64,000 nt of DNA, from the NCBI GenBank assembly GCA_002050235.1, contig MWST01000022.1, forward strand, positions 1 to 64,000, read 5' to 3'. Below, piece after piece: positions 1 through 8,800 of this stretch. Each line of letters begins with the position of its first letter. Position 1 is the stretch's first letter. The notes beneath the pieces were generated by a model. The model made no database searches and had not been told where the DNA came from. It was given only the letters and a program-made list of their open reading frames with translations. This DNA is from Polyangiaceae bacterium UTPRO1. GTDB lineage: Bacteria; Desulfobacterota; Binatia; UTPRO1. The translations under genes were made by a program, and so were the position numbers.

Positions 1-2
1 AC

Positions 3-275
3 ACCGATTGGCGGCTCCCGAACCTGAACGAGCTGCAGAGCCTCGCCAACTACCAGAGCTGGGGTCCGGCAGTGAGCACCGCCTTCGACACGGGCTGTAC
101 GGGAACCTGCACGGTAACTGGCTGCAGTTGTACGAAGTCGAGCCTCTACTGGGCGTCCACTACGTACGAGACCAATCCCGACAGTGCGTGGAACGTCAAC
201 TTCGTGGACGGCTACCCGCACGCGAACAGCAAGAGCGACAGCAACTACGTCCGCGCCGTGCGCGGCGGCCTATGA
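3..275 (+). CDS. DUF1566 (Lcl-type) domain protein, C-terminal fragment
   Basis: This is the 3' end of a gene that begins before the window; the open frame runs from base 3 to the TGA at 273-275. The visible 90 residues begin with DWRLPNLNELQSLANY and end with YVRAVRGG. That is the typical start and finish of a DUF1566/Lcl C-terminal domain, found in secreted or surface proteins. Six to seven residues after the start of the Cys-rich stretch there is a short run of cysteines (TGCTGTCTVTGCSC), probably a local disulfide-rich insert. Its role is unknown. It converges on the glutathione transferase gene with only a 4-bp gap. Confidence 0.75.
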   Translation, partial: TDWRLPNLNELQSLANYQSWGPAVSTAFDTGCTGTCTVTGCSCTKSSLYWASTTYETNPDSAWNVNFVDGYPHANSKSDSNYVRAVRGGL

Positions 276-279
276 GCGG

Positions 280-918
280 TCAGCGGGGCGCTGCCGTCAC
301 GCTGCGGCTCGCTGCCGCACTCGGCCGCGCCGCTATCCGCTCGAACCAGGGCCCGAGCCGCGGCAGCCTGCGCTCGAAGGGCTGGTTCACCGCGGCGCCG
401 AAATCGAGCCACACGTAGAGCCAGATGTCGGCGGCGGTGAAGCGGGGGCCGCAGAACCAGGGCCCGTCGCCGAACATGCCGTCGAGCCAGGCGAGCCTGT
501 CTCTGGCCACCCGCTTGAGGCCCTCGGCAGCCTCGGGCACGACGGGGATGCGCGGTCGGAAGCGTTCGAGCCCCTCGGCGTAGTGGTAGGCGTTGTGGAT
601 GAACTCGGTGACGTTGAGCTCGATGCGCCGCCACCACATGCGCGTCTCGGCGCGCTCCTCGGGGCTGCTGCCGATGAGGGGTGGGCGCGGGTGCAGCTCC
701 TCCAGGTACTCGGCGATGGCCACGGCCTCGGCGAGCGTCGAGCCGTCCTCCAGGCGCAGGGCCGGCGTCTGTCCGGCCGGGTTGTGCGCGAGGTACGGTT
801 GCCGGCGATTCTCGCCCGCGAAGACGTCGATGGTGACCGCGGGCAGCGAGATCTGCTTCTCGTGCAGGAACATGCGTAGGCAGCGCGGCGCGGGGCTGAC
901 GGCGTCGTAGAGGAGCAT
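280..918 (-). CDS. Glutathione S-transferase family protein
   Basis: A 212-residue protein of normal cytosolic GST length. The N-terminal thioredoxin-like domain starts MLLYDAVSPAPRCLRMFL, with the Ser/Cys region that activates glutathione. It contains GQTPAL, carrying the cis-proline of the glutathione site, and EAVAIAEYLEE, the position where most GSTs have an E-S pair (here E-A). The C-terminal helical domain ends with FTAADIWLYVWLDF, matching the usual N-capping box. The ATG at 918 lies 2 bp downstream of the stop of the upstream lyase-like gene, so the two are probably co-transcribed. The substrate cannot be told from sequence; detoxifying conjugation or dehalogenation are both possible. 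Confidence 0.85.
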   Translation of the reverse strand: MLLYDAVSPAPRCLRMFLHEKQISLPAVTIDVFAGENRRQPYLAHNPAGQTPALRLEDGSTLAEAVAIAEYLEELHPRPPLIGSSPEERAETRMWWRRIELNVTEFIHNAYHYAEGLERFRPRIPVVPEAAEGLKRVARDRLAWLDGMFGDGPWFCGPRFTAADIWLYVWLDFGAAVNQPFERRLPRLGPWFERIAARPSAAASRSVTAAPR

Positions 919-920
919 CC

Positions 921-1745
921 TCAATCCTCCCGGTCGGCGAAGAGCGCGTTCAGGTCGCCGTGCGCCATGGCGCCGGTGAAGCCGTCGAAGCGCCCGGCGG
1001 CGAGCGCCCGCACCGCGCCGGCAAAGCCGCCCCAGGCACAGCGGGCGAGCCCGCCACCGACGCTGATCCGGCGCACACCGAGCGCCCGCAGCTGCTCCAG
1101 CGTCAGCGGGCTGTTGGCGCCGACCAGCACGTTGACGGGCTTCGGCGCCAGCGCCCGCACCAGGACCGCGAGCTGCTGCGGATCCTGCAGGCCGGGCGCG
1201 AAGAGGCAGTCGGCACCCGCCTCGGCGTAGGCGCGCAGGCGGCGTACGGTGTCCTCCAGGTCGGGCCGGCCGACGAGGAAGTTCTCGGCGCGTCCCACCA
1301 GCAGGACCTCGCCTCCCGCTTCGTCGATGGCTGAGCGCGCCGCCTGCAGGCGCGCCACCGCGTCGGCGACGTTCCGCAGCGGTGCCGCCGGATCGCCGGT
1401 GGAGTCCTCGATCGAGAGCCCCGATACGCCGGCCGCCACCGCCTGGCGCACGCTCTTCGCTACCGCCGCCGGGTCGGCGCCGAAGCCGCTCTCGAAGTCG
1501 GCGTTGATGGGTACGTCGACGGCGGCCGACATCGCCTTCAGGTGCTCGATGACGGCCGGCAGCGGCACCCTGCCGTCGGCGCGGCCCTGCGACCAGGCGT
1601 AGCCGGCGCTGGTGGTGGCGAGCGCCTCGAAGCCCGCGCGCTGGAGGAAAAGGGCGCTGCCGACGTCCCACGGATTGGGGATGACGAAGCAGCCCGACCG
1701 GTGCATCTCCCTGAAGGCGGCGCGCTTGTCGCGAAGCGTCGGCAT
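921..1745 (-). CDS. Isocitrate lyase / phosphoenolpyruvate mutase family protein
   Basis: A 274-residue TIM-barrel enzyme. The family signs are IPNPWDVGSALF near residue 22, PINADFESGFG (acidic Mg-binding loop) and GLSIEDSTG (second acidic metal site). The canonical K[KR]CGH flexible catalytic loop of true isocitrate lyases is absent; the protein reads ENFLVGRPDLEDT in the equivalent stretch. It therefore belongs with the short ICL/PEPM proteins that cleave or rearrange C-C or P-C bonds in 2-hydroxy- or oxo-acids; the exact reaction is unknown. A strong ribosome binding site (GAGGAGG) precedes the ATG. It leads a two-gene operon with the GST. Confidence 0.85.
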   Translation of the reverse strand: MPTLRDKRAAFREMHRSGCFVIPNPWDVGSALFLQRAGFEALATTSAGYAWSQGRADGRVPLPAVIEHLKAMSAAVDVPINADFESGFGADPAAVAKSVRQAVAAGVSGLSIEDSTGDPAAPLRNVADAVARLQAARSAIDEAGGEVLLVGRAENFLVGRPDLEDTVRRLRAYAEAGADCLFAPGLQDPQQLAVLVRALAPKPVNVLVGANSPLTLEQLRALGVRRISVGGGLARCAWGGFAGAVRALAAGRFDGFTGAMAHGDLNALFADRED

Positions 1746-1956
1746 GGTTCCTCCTCGTCCTGGCGCTGGCCGACTCTCTGACTAACCCGCCGCCGCACCG
1801 TGCACCAGCCGCAGCCGGCGCGGCGATCACGAGGCCGCCGCGCCGCCGGTCGGTCAACGGCTGACGAAAATCGAGCTCCGACCGCCGAGCGCGGCGGGTG
1901 GGGTGTAGGGTGCCGGGTCGTCGGCAACGACCACTGGCTTTCCGGGAGGTGACGAG

Positions 1957-2223
1957 ATGACCAAACGACTGGCGATGGCTTTCGGGCTCGGAGCGGCGCT
2001 GCCGCTCCTCGGCGCGCTCTGGCTCGGCGGCGAGAATCTCGCGCAGGCGGGATTTCGTCTGGCGGCGATCGAGCAGGGCTTCGCGCTCGCCTCGCGCCAC
2101 TGGCAGTTCGAGGCGACACCGGCCCACGAGATCGAGCTCGCCCGCTGGGACGCGCCCGAGAATGCCTCGGGCGCCGCCAGGAAGGCGAAGCCCGCGCCCA
2201 AGCCGGCGCCGAAGCGCCGTTGA
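1957..2223 (+). CDS. Small secreted or membrane-anchored protein of unknown function
   Basis: An 88-residue protein, not recognised. The ATG at 1957 is supported by a GGGAGGTGACGAG ribosome binding site. Residues 4-27 (RLAMAFGLGAALPLLGALWLGG) form one hydrophobic segment, either a signal peptide or an N-terminal anchor. The C-terminus is a Lys/Ala/Pro tail (AARKAKPAPKPAPKRR), common in small envelope proteins that contact nucleic acid or peptidoglycan. It converges on the metal efflux pump gene. The opposite-strand frame here has no comparable start signal. Confidence 0.55.
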   Translation: MTKRLAMAFGLGAALPLLGALWLGGENLAQAGFRLAAIEQGFALASRHWQFEATPAHEIELARWDAPENASGAARKAKPAPKPAPKRR

Positions 2224-2230
2224 GCCGCGC

Positions 2231-2248
2231 CGCCGTGCTCAGACGGCG
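2231..2248. terminator. Short hairpin between convergent genes
   Basis: CGCCGT at 2231-2236 pairs perfectly with ACGGCG at 2243-2248 across a 6-base loop. It sits in the 15-bp gap between two convergent genes and overlaps the stop of the efflux pump gene. The stem is short and no T-tract follows, so a terminator role is only possible. Confidence 0.25.
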
Positions 2249-5200
2249 TCGGCGTCGACGGGCCGGGGCACGACCGCTCCGCGCCGCATCACGAAGTCCC
2301 ACTTCCAGATCGCGTAGAGCGCCGGGTAGACCAGGAGCTCCAGCAGGAACGAGGTCGCGAGCCCGCCGACCATGGGTGCGGCAATGCGCTTCATGACGTC
2401 GGCGCCGCTGCCGGTCGCCCACATGATCGGAAGGAGGCCCATGAAGGCGGCGGCGACGGTCATCATCTTCGGGCGCACGCGGCGGACGGCGCCGTGGACG
2501 ATCGCCTCGTCGAGGTCCTGCTCGGTGCGCATGGCGCCGTTGCGGACGCGCTCTTCGTAGGCGAGGTCGAGGAAGAGCAGCATGAAGACGCCGGTCTCGG
2601 CGTCGAGCCCCATGAGCGCGATCATCCCGACCCAGACGGCGATCGACGTGTTGTAGCCGAGCATCCACAGGAGCCAGACGGCGCCGACCAGCGAGAAGGG
2701 TACCGCCAGCAGCACGATCGCCGTCTTCACGCCGGACTTGGTATTCAGATAGAGCAGGAGGGCGATCAGGAAGAGCGTGAGCGGCAGCACGATCTGCAAG
2801 CGCTCGCGGACGCGCAGCATGTTCTCGTACTGCCCGCTCCAGACGAACGTGTAGCCCGCGGGAAGCCGGATCGCGTCGCGCACCCTGGCCTTCGTCTCGT
2901 CGACGTAGCCGCCGACGTCGCGGCCGCCCATGTCGACGTAGACGTAGCCCGCGAGCTGGCCGTTCTCGTTGCGGATCATCGCCGGCCCCTCGACGCGGCG
3001 CAGCGTCGCGATCTGCGCCATCGGGATCTGGGCGCCGGACGGGGTCGGCACCAGGACGCGCTCGAGGCTCGCGAGGTCGTCGCGATAGTCGCGGCCGTAG
3101 CGGACGTTCACCGGGTAGCGCTCGCGGCCTTCGACGGTGGTGGTCACGTTGGCGCCGCCGATCGCCGCCATGATGATCGTCTGCGCGTCGTCGACGGAGA
3201 GGCCGTAGCGCGCCAGGTCCTCGCGGCGCAGGTCGAAGTCGACGTAGTAGCCGCCGGCGGTGCGTTCGGCGAGCACGTTGCGCGTGCCGGGGATCTCGCG
3301 CAGCACGCTCTCGAGGTGCTCGCCGAGCTTCTGGATGACTCCGAGGTCGGGCCCCAGGATCTTGACGCCGATCGGCGTGCGGACGCCGGTCGCGAGCATG
3401 TCGATGCGGTTCTTGATCGGCTGCGTCCAGATGTTGGGAATCCCCGGGAAGCGGAGCTTGGCGTCGAGCTCGCTCTGCAGCTCGTCGAAGGTGATGCGCT
3501 CGGGGAGGATGCGGCGGAAGAGCCAGCGCAGCGGCGCCGGGTAGCGGGAATACCAACGCGCCACGGGGCGCCACTCCGACTCGGGCTTCAGCATGACGGT
3601 CGTCTCGATCATCGAGAAGGGCGCCGGATCGGTCGGCGAGTCGGCGCGACCGGCCTTGCCGAAGACCCGTTCGACCTCGGGCGTGTCGCGGAGGATGCGG
3701 TCCTGGATCTGGAGGATGCGCTGCGCCTCGGTGACCGACATCCCCGGAAGCGCCGTCGGCATGTAGAGGAAGGCGCCTTCGTTGAGCGGCGGCATGAACT
3801 CCGACCCGAGCCGCAGGTACACGGGGATCGTCGACGCCACCAGCGCTGCCGCCGCGAACACCGTGACGAGCTTGTGGCGGAGCACCCAGCGACAGACCGG
3901 CTCGTAGGCGGCGAAGAGCACACGGCTGATCGGGTGGCGCTCCTCGGGGTAGTAGCTGCCGACGGCGACCGCGTTCACGAGCCGCGCCAGGAAGCGCGGC
4001 CGGAAGCGCCACGGCTCGACGCGCGTGAACAGCATGCGCATGGCGGGATCGAGCGTGATCGCGAGGACCGCGGCGATCGCCATCGCCAGGTTCTTCGAGT
4101 ACGCGAGCGGCTTGAAGAGCCGTCCTTCCTGGTCGATGAGGGTGAAGATCGGCAGGAAGGCGACGGCGATCACCAGCAGCGAGAAGAAGACCGACGGTCC
4201 GACTTCCTTGAGCGCCCGCAGCCGCACCAGATGGTAGTCGCCGCGCCGCCCGCTCGCGATCCATTCCTCCAGGCGCTTGTAGGCGTTCTCGACCTCGATG
4301 ATGGCGCCGTCGACGAGGACGCCGATCGAGATCGCGATGCCGGCCAGCGACATGATGTTGGACGTGAGCCCCATCGCGTACATGGGGATGAAAGCCAGCA
4401 GCACCGACACCGGGATGGTGACGATCGGGATCAGCGCCGAGGGGATGTGCCAGAGGAAGATCAGGATGACGGCGCTGACGATCAGGATCTCCTCGCCGAG
4501 GGAGTGGAGCAGGGTGTCGATGGCGCGCCGGATGAGGGTCGAGCGGTCGTAGGTGGTGACGACCTCGACGCCCGCGGGCAGGCTCGGGGTGAGCTCCTGC
4601 AGGCGCGCCTGCACGCGCCGGATGACGTTCAGCGCGTTCTCGCCCTGGCGCATGATGATGATGCCGCCGACGGTGTCGCCGAGCCCGTCGAGGTCGGCGA
4701 CGCCGCGCCGGATGTCGGGCCCGAGGACCACCTTGGCGACCTGGCGTACCAGGATCGGCGTCCCGCTCTTGGCGTCGACGGCGACGGCGATGTCCTCTAT
4801 GTCCTTCAATGAGCGGACGTAGCCGCGGCCGCGCACCATGTACTCGGTGCCGGCGAACTCGAGGAGACGGCCGCCGACCTCGTTGTTGCCTTTGCGGACG
4901 GCATCGACGAGCGCGGTGAAGGGGATGCCGTAGGTCAGGAGCAGGTTCGGGTCGGCGTTCACCTGGTACTGCTTGACGAAGCCGCCGACGGCCGCGACCT
5001 CGGCGACGCCGGGCACGGCCTGCAGGTGGTAGCGGAGGTACCAGTCCTGGAGGCTGCGGAGGTCGGCTAGGGAGTGCCGGCCGCTGCGGTCGACGAGCGC
5101 GTACTGATAGATCCAGCCGACGCTGGTCGCGTCCGGACCCATCTCGGTGCGCACCCCTTCGGGTAGGCGCGGCAGGATCTTGCTCAGGTACTCGAGGACC

Positions 5201-5523
5201 CGGGAGCGCGCCCAGTAGAGGTCGACCCCGTCTTCGAAGACGACGTAGACGTACGAGTACCCGAAATCGGAGACCCCGCGCACGGCCTTGACGTGCGGAG
5301 CGCCGAGGAGCGCGGTGGCGATCGGGTAGGTGACCTGGTCTTCCAGGATGTCGGGGCTCCGATCCCAGCGCGAGTAGACGATCACCTGGGTGTCGGAGAG
5401 GTCGGGGATGGCGTCGAGCGGCACGTGGCGCGTCGCCCACAGCGCCGCCAGCACCGCGGCGGCGGTGAGGATCAGGACCAGCGCCCGGTTGCGGGCGCTC
5501 AGCTCGATGATGCGCTCGATCAT
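2239..5523 (-). CDS. cusA: Heavy-metal efflux RND pump, Cu(I)/Ag(I) type (CusA-like)
   Basis: A 1094-residue inner-membrane HME-RND transporter that pumps metal out through a fusion protein and outer membrane channel. It starts MIERIIELSARNRALVLILT (TM1) and has IPDLSDTQVIV, the conserved loop after TM1. The TM4 proton-relay stretch is GVLVDGAIIEVENAY, and LDAETGVFMLLFLD lies in TM10. The three methionines that bind Cu/Ag in E. coli CusA appear conserved: M588 (FLYMP), M638 (FSMIE) and M709 (IDMLA). This points to copper or silver rather than Zn/Co. An insertion of roughly 20 residues after SEWRPVARW distinguishes it from E. coli CusA. It is the last gene of the minus-strand operon, 17 bp after the fusion-protein gene. 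Confidence 0.92.
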   Translation of the reverse strand: MIERIIELSARNRALVLILTAAAVLAALWATRHVPLDAIPDLSDTQVIVYSRWDRSPDILEDQVTYPIATALLGAPHVKAVRGVSDFGYSYVYVVFEDGVDLYWARSRVLEYLSKILPRLPEGVRTEMGPDATSVGWIYQYALVDRSGRHSLADLRSLQDWYLRYHLQAVPGVAEVAAVGGFVKQYQVNADPNLLLTYGIPFTALVDAVRKGNNEVGGRLLEFAGTEYMVRGRGYVRSLKDIEDIAVAVDAKSGTPILVRQVAKVVLGPDIRRGVADLDGLGDTVGGIIIMRQGENALNVIRRVQARLQELTPSLPAGVEVVTTYDRSTLIRRAIDTLLHSLGEEILIVSAVILIFLWHIPSALIPIVTIPVSVLLAFIPMYAMGLTSNIMSLAGIAISIGVLVDGAIIEVENAYKRLEEWIASGRRGDYHLVRLRALKEVGPSVFFSLLVIAVAFLPIFTLIDQEGRLFKPLAYSKNLAMAIAAVLAITLDPAMRMLFTRVEPWRFRPRFLARLVNAVAVGSYYPEERHPISRVLFAAYEPVCRWVLRHKLVTVFAAAALVASTIPVYLRLGSEFMPPLNEGAFLYMPTALPGMSVTEAQRILQIQDRILRDTPEVERVFGKAGRADSPTDPAPFSMIETTVMLKPESEWRPVARWYSRYPAPLRWLFRRILPERITFDELQSELDAKLRFPGIPNIWTQPIKNRIDMLATGVRTPIGVKILGPDLGVIQKLGEHLESVLREIPGTRNVLAERTAGGYYVDFDLRREDLARYGLSVDDAQTIIMAAIGGANVTTTVEGRERYPVNVRYGRDYRDDLASLERVLVPTPSGAQIPMAQIATLRRVEGPAMIRNENGQLAGYVYVDMGGRDVGGYVDETKARVRDAIRLPAGYTFVWSGQYENMLRVRERLQIVLPLTLFLIALLLYLNTKSGVKTAIVLLAVPFSLVGAVWLLWMLGYNTSIAVWVGMIALMGLDAETGVFMLLFLDLAYEERVRNGAMRTEQDLDEAIVHGAVRRVRPKMMTVAAAFMGLLPIMWATGSGADVMKRIAAPMVGGLATSFLLELLVYPALYAIWKWDFVMRRGAVVPRPVDADAV

Positions 5524-5540
5524 GCGCCGGGATCGCGGCG

Positions 5541-6785
5541 TCAGTGCCCGCCGGCCGCCGATTCGAACGCGGCCAGGGCCGTGCGGAAGCGCGACTCGGA
5601 GTCGATCAGGAAGTTCGCCGAGGTGACCACCTCGTCGCCGTCGGCGAGGCCGCCGAGCACTTCGTAGTAGCCCTGGGCGGCGCGGCCGAGCGTCACCGCG
5701 CGCGGCTCGAAGCGGCCCTCGCCGCCGACGACGAAGACGATCTGGTGCCGGCCGGTGTCGAGCACGGCTTCGTTCGGGACGGCGAGCGCGTCGCCGAGCG
5801 GCACGGTGATGCGCACCTGGACGAAGCTCTCGGGGCGCAGATCCCTGGCGGGCGTCGCGACCAGGCCGCGCACGCGCGCCGTGCGGGTCGCCGGATCGAG
5901 GATGGCGTCGACCGCGGCCACCGTGGTGTGGAGCTCGTATCCGGGCCGCGACGGCGCCGTCACCGTCATCTCGAGGCCCGGCTTCACGAGCGGCACTTCG
6001 TACTCGTAGACCTGGGCGTAGATCCAGACCCGCTCGCCGGGCAGCAGGAGCTCGACCGGATCGCGATCGGCGCGCGCGAAGGCGTCGATCTGCGCTTCGG
6101 TGAGGCCCTGCTGCAAGAGGCGCAGGTAGGCGCCGCGAACCAGCGTCGCGGTGCCGGCGCGCGCCTCCTCGCGGGCGCTCGGCCCGAGGGCGCCGCGAGT
6201 GCGGATCGCTTCCCGGTAGTCGACGATGGCACGGTAGAGCGCCGGGTCGTAGGCGACGCGACCGGCGGCACGGATCTCGACCGTGAGCGACCGCACGCCG
6301 ACGCGCCCGCGCGTGACGCCGATCAACTGCTGGCGCTGGGGCGAAAGCGTGAACGGGGCACGGCCGGGCACGCCGGCGCCGGTCGCGGCCGCGCCGCCCT
6401 CCTCGTAGACCGGGATGTAGTCCATCCCCATCTCGTCCTTCGCAGGATGATCGGAGACGATCTCCGGCCGCATCGGGTGGCGGTAAAACTTGATCTTGCG
6501 TTCGGCCACTCCGGCCGGCGCCGTCCCGGTCGCGGCGCTGCCCGTCGCCGATCCGTGCTCGTGCTCCGCCGGGTCGACGCGCTGGAGCGCCATGTTGCAG
6601 ATCGGACAGTTGCCGGGATGGTCCTGGACGACCTGCGGGTGCATCGAGCACTGGTAGACGGCTTTAGGGGCGCTGCCGGCGCCGTCGGCGTGCGGCGCGG
6701 TATCGAAGGCGCGGCGCCAGTAGATGCCGCCGGCCGCCAGGAACGCCAGGACGACGACAATGACGAGGACGCGACGCCTACTCAT
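5541..6785 (-). CDS. cusB: Membrane fusion protein of metal efflux system (CusB-like) with heavy-metal-binding domain
   Basis: A 414-residue periplasmic adaptor linking the RND pump to the outer membrane channel. Residues 6-22 form an N-terminal membrane anchor. Residues 43-67 (YQCSMHPQVVQDHPGNCPIC) are a heavy-metal-binding domain with C46, C60 and C63. Residues 99-127 (KFYRHPMRPEIVSDHP...MGMDYIPVYEE) look like a second copy that has lost its cysteines and is rich in Met/His. The beta-barrel and membrane-proximal domains follow (GRVAYDPALYRAIVDYREA, VPNEAVLDTGRHQIVFVV, YYEVLGGLADGDEVVTSANFLID). These are typical of CusB. Its start overlaps the end of the outer membrane factor gene by 8 bp. 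Confidence 0.9.
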   Translation of the reverse strand: MSRRRVLVIVVVLAFLAAGGIYWRRAFDTAPHADGAGSAPKAVYQCSMHPQVVQDHPGNCPICNMALQRVDPAEHEHGSATGSAATGTAPAGVAERKIKFYRHPMRPEIVSDHPAKDEMGMDYIPVYEEGGAAATGAGVPGRAPFTLSPQRQQLIGVTRGRVGVRSLTVEIRAAGRVAYDPALYRAIVDYREAIRTRGALGPSAREEARAGTATLVRGAYLRLLQQGLTEAQIDAFARADRDPVELLLPGERVWIYAQVYEYEVPLVKPGLEMTVTAPSRPGYELHTTVAAVDAILDPATRTARVRGLVATPARDLRPESFVQVRITVPLGDALAVPNEAVLDTGRHQIVFVVGGEGRFEPRAVTLGRAAQGYYEVLGGLADGDEVVTSANFLIDSESRFRTALAAFESAAGGH

Positions 6786-8118
6786 GCCGGTCTCCCGACC
6801 ACGGCGCCGGCGCTCCGCCCGCGGGCGCGGGCGCGGCGGCGCGCGGCAGCTCGCTACCGACCGCCTGCTCGAGCGCCGCGAACGATCTCTCGAACTCGCC
6901 CTGCGCCGCCAGGTGCTCGAGGTGCACCGCCTGGACGCCGCGCAGCGTGTCGATCATCTCGGCGAACGCCCCATCGCCGGTCTCGTACGCGCCCTCGGTG
7001 ATGCGCAGCGCTTGCTCGGCGTGCGGCACGTGGGTCGCCGCGTAGAGGTCGTGTTGCAGGATGGCGGTGCGGGTCGCGAGGAAAGCGCGCTCGACGTCGC
7101 GGCGGACGCCGTCCTCGAGGCGCCGGCGCTCGGTGCGGGTCGCAGCCAGGCGCGCTTTCGCTTCGTCGATCGCCGCGGCGTATTTGGCGCCGTTGAAGAT
7201 CGGTAGCGACACTGCGGCGGCGGCGCCGAAGCCGTCCGCACGACCGTCGTTGACGAAGCGGCTGACGCCGATTTCGAAGTCGGGGAGGCGGCTCTGCCGC
7301 GCCAGCTCGACCGCGGTGGTGTCGCGGGCGACCGCCTCGTCCTCGCCGCGCAGCTCGGGGCGGCGCGCGAGTGCCAGGGCGACGAGCTCGTCGAGCGTCG
7401 CCGCGAGGTGCGGCGGTGCCGGCGCCTCGGGTGCGCCCCGGATCTCCGCCGACGGCCGGCTCAGCAGAGCCGCGAGGTCGGCGCGGGTGCTCGCGATCGC
7501 GAGCCGCTGGGTCTCGATCCGGTTGGCGACCTGCGTGAGCTCGACCTGGAGGCGCAGCGCGTCGGCCTGGCTCGCCGTGCCGGCGCCGTACTTGCGCTCC
7601 GCGGCGCGGGTGATGCGGGTCACGAGGTCGCGGTCGCGCTCGAGGATCGCGAGCTTGGCATGCGCCTCCCAGAGTCCGTAATAGGCTGCCTTCACGGCCG
7701 CGACGACGGCGATCTCGACGCTCGCGGCCGCGTAGGCGCCGCGGGCGGCGTCGTGGCTCGCGACCTCGCCTGCCAGCCGGCGCTTGCCCGGGAACGGGAT
7801 CTTCTGCGACAGCTTGAAGATGTTGTTGTCGGCTCGGTCGACCCGGAACGACGGCGGCGTGTTCCAGGCCTCCCAGCCGAGCATCGGATCGTCCCAGGCA
7901 GCGGCTTGGTTCGGGATCTGCCGGAGGGCTGCCGCCCGTTCCCGGGCGGCGGCGAGCTCGGGATTGCGGGTCCGGGCGTCGGCCAGGACCGCGGCGAGTG
8001 CGAGGGGAGGATCGGCGGCCGATGCCGGGACTGCGACCGCGGCCGCCGCAGCGGCCGCCCAGACTGCCAGCGCCAGCTGCCGGATGCGGAGGCAGCGCCG
8101 CGTGCGCGAATCTCGCAT
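6778..8118 (-). CDS. cusC: TolC-family outer membrane efflux protein (CusC-like)
   Basis: A 446-residue outer membrane factor. Residues 1-35 are a Sec signal peptide (LALAVWAAAAAAAVAVPASAA). Two homologous halves of long helices follow, with family marks NPELAAARERAAALRQIPNQAAAWDDP, the loop FKLSQKIPFPGKR, and VAAVKAAYYGLWEAHAKL. The second half starts at VALALARRPELRGEDEAV. It is the first gene of the efflux operon and is divergent from the sigma-factor operon, 115 bp away. Three genes in the order C-B-A on one strand give a complete tripartite pump. Confidence 0.88.
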   Translation of the reverse strand: MRDSRTRRCLRIRQLALAVWAAAAAAAVAVPASAADPPLALAAVLADARTRNPELAAARERAAALRQIPNQAAAWDDPMLGWEAWNTPPSFRVDRADNNIFKLSQKIPFPGKRRLAGEVASHDAARGAYAAASVEIAVVAAVKAAYYGLWEAHAKLAILERDRDLVTRITRAAERKYGAGTASQADALRLQVELTQVANRIETQRLAIASTRADLAALLSRPSAEIRGAPEAPAPPHLAATLDELVALALARRPELRGEDEAVARDTTAVELARQSRLPDFEIGVSRFVNDGRADGFGAAAAVSLPIFNGAKYAAAIDEAKARLAATRTERRRLEDGVRRDVERAFLATRTAILQHDLYAATHVPHAEQALRITEGAYETGDGAFAEMIDTLRGVQAVHLEHLAAQGEFERSFAALEQAVGSELPRAAAPAPAGGAPAPWSGDRHE

Positions 8119-8233
8119 ACTCCCCGGACTACGCGCGTCCTCCCGTCCGGTAACATGGAATCATGGCATGGGCGGGGGCCGGTTTCTGCGTTACGCTCGC
8201 CGCGGCCCGACGTAGACGGGGAAAGGACGGGGA

Positions 8234-8800
8234 TTGCGCGGCGAGGAGACCTCGGACGAGATCCTGATGGCGGCATACCAGGCCGGGAACGAAGCAGCGT
8301 TCAGCGAGCTCTTCGGGCGTTACTCGGGGAGCATCTACGGCTTCCTCGTCCGCCGCCTCGGCGATCGCGCGCTCGCCGACGACCTCTATCAGGAGGCTTT
8401 CCTGCGGCTGCACCGCGCCCGCGCCACCTACGACGCCCGCCGTCCCTTCCGCGCCTGGATCTTCGGCATCGTCCACAACCTCGTCGCCGATGTCAGGCGC
8501 GGTCGCGGGCGTATCCCCGAAGCGGTGGCCGTCGCGACCGTCGAGCGCGGCGCCGAGGCGCCGTCACCGGAGCGGCTCACCGCCGCCCGCGAGGCGACCG
8601 CGACCCTCCAGGCGGCGATCCGGGGGCTCTCGCCCGACGAGGCGACGGCGCTCCTCCTCGCCCGCGTCGAAGGGCTCGGATACGCCGAGATCGGCGGCGT
8701 GCTCGGGCGCTCGGCTGCGGCCGCCAAGCAGCTCGCGTATCGCGCCCTGAAGCGCGTCCGCGCCGCCATGGCGGCGCGCGGTCACGAGGAGCTCTCGTGA
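8234..8800 (+). CDS. ECF-type RNA polymerase sigma factor
   Basis: A 188-residue sigma-70 family factor of the extracytoplasmic-function group. Region 2 spans about residues 10-90 (AFSELFGRYSGSIYGFLVRR, DDLYQEAFLRLHRARATYD, FRAWIFGIVHNLVADVRR). Region 4 spans about 125-180 (LSPDEATALLLARVEGLGYA, then RSAAAAKQLAYRALKRVR as the DNA-binding helix). The start is TTG at 8234, preceded by a GGAAAGGACGG ribosome binding site; the next ATG would cut into region 2. The stop codon overlaps the GTG start of the anti-sigma gene, so the pair is translationally coupled. The gene is divergent from the Cu/Ag efflux operon, which may be a target; I see no clear ECF promoter to prove it. Confidence 0.9.
   Translation: MRGEETSDEILMAAYQAGNEAAFSELFGRYSGSIYGFLVRRLGDRALADDLYQEAFLRLHRARATYDARRPFRAWIFGIVHNLVADVRRGRGRIPEAVAVATVERGAEAPSPERLTAAREATATLQAAIRGLSPDEATALLLARVEGLGYAEIGGVLGRSAAAAKQLAYRALKRVRAAMAARGHEELS

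Noticed and set aside
1854..2201. A minus-strand frame of 115 codons overlapping the small secreted protein
   Set aside because: No ribosome binding site and no conserved feature, whereas the plus-strand gene has both a start signal and a hydrophobic N-terminus.
2494..4812. A 772-codon open frame on the plus strand opposite the efflux pump
   Set aside because: It is Asp/Arg/His-rich without domains and mirrors the codon bias of the real gene on the other strand; the pump frame has clear family motifs.
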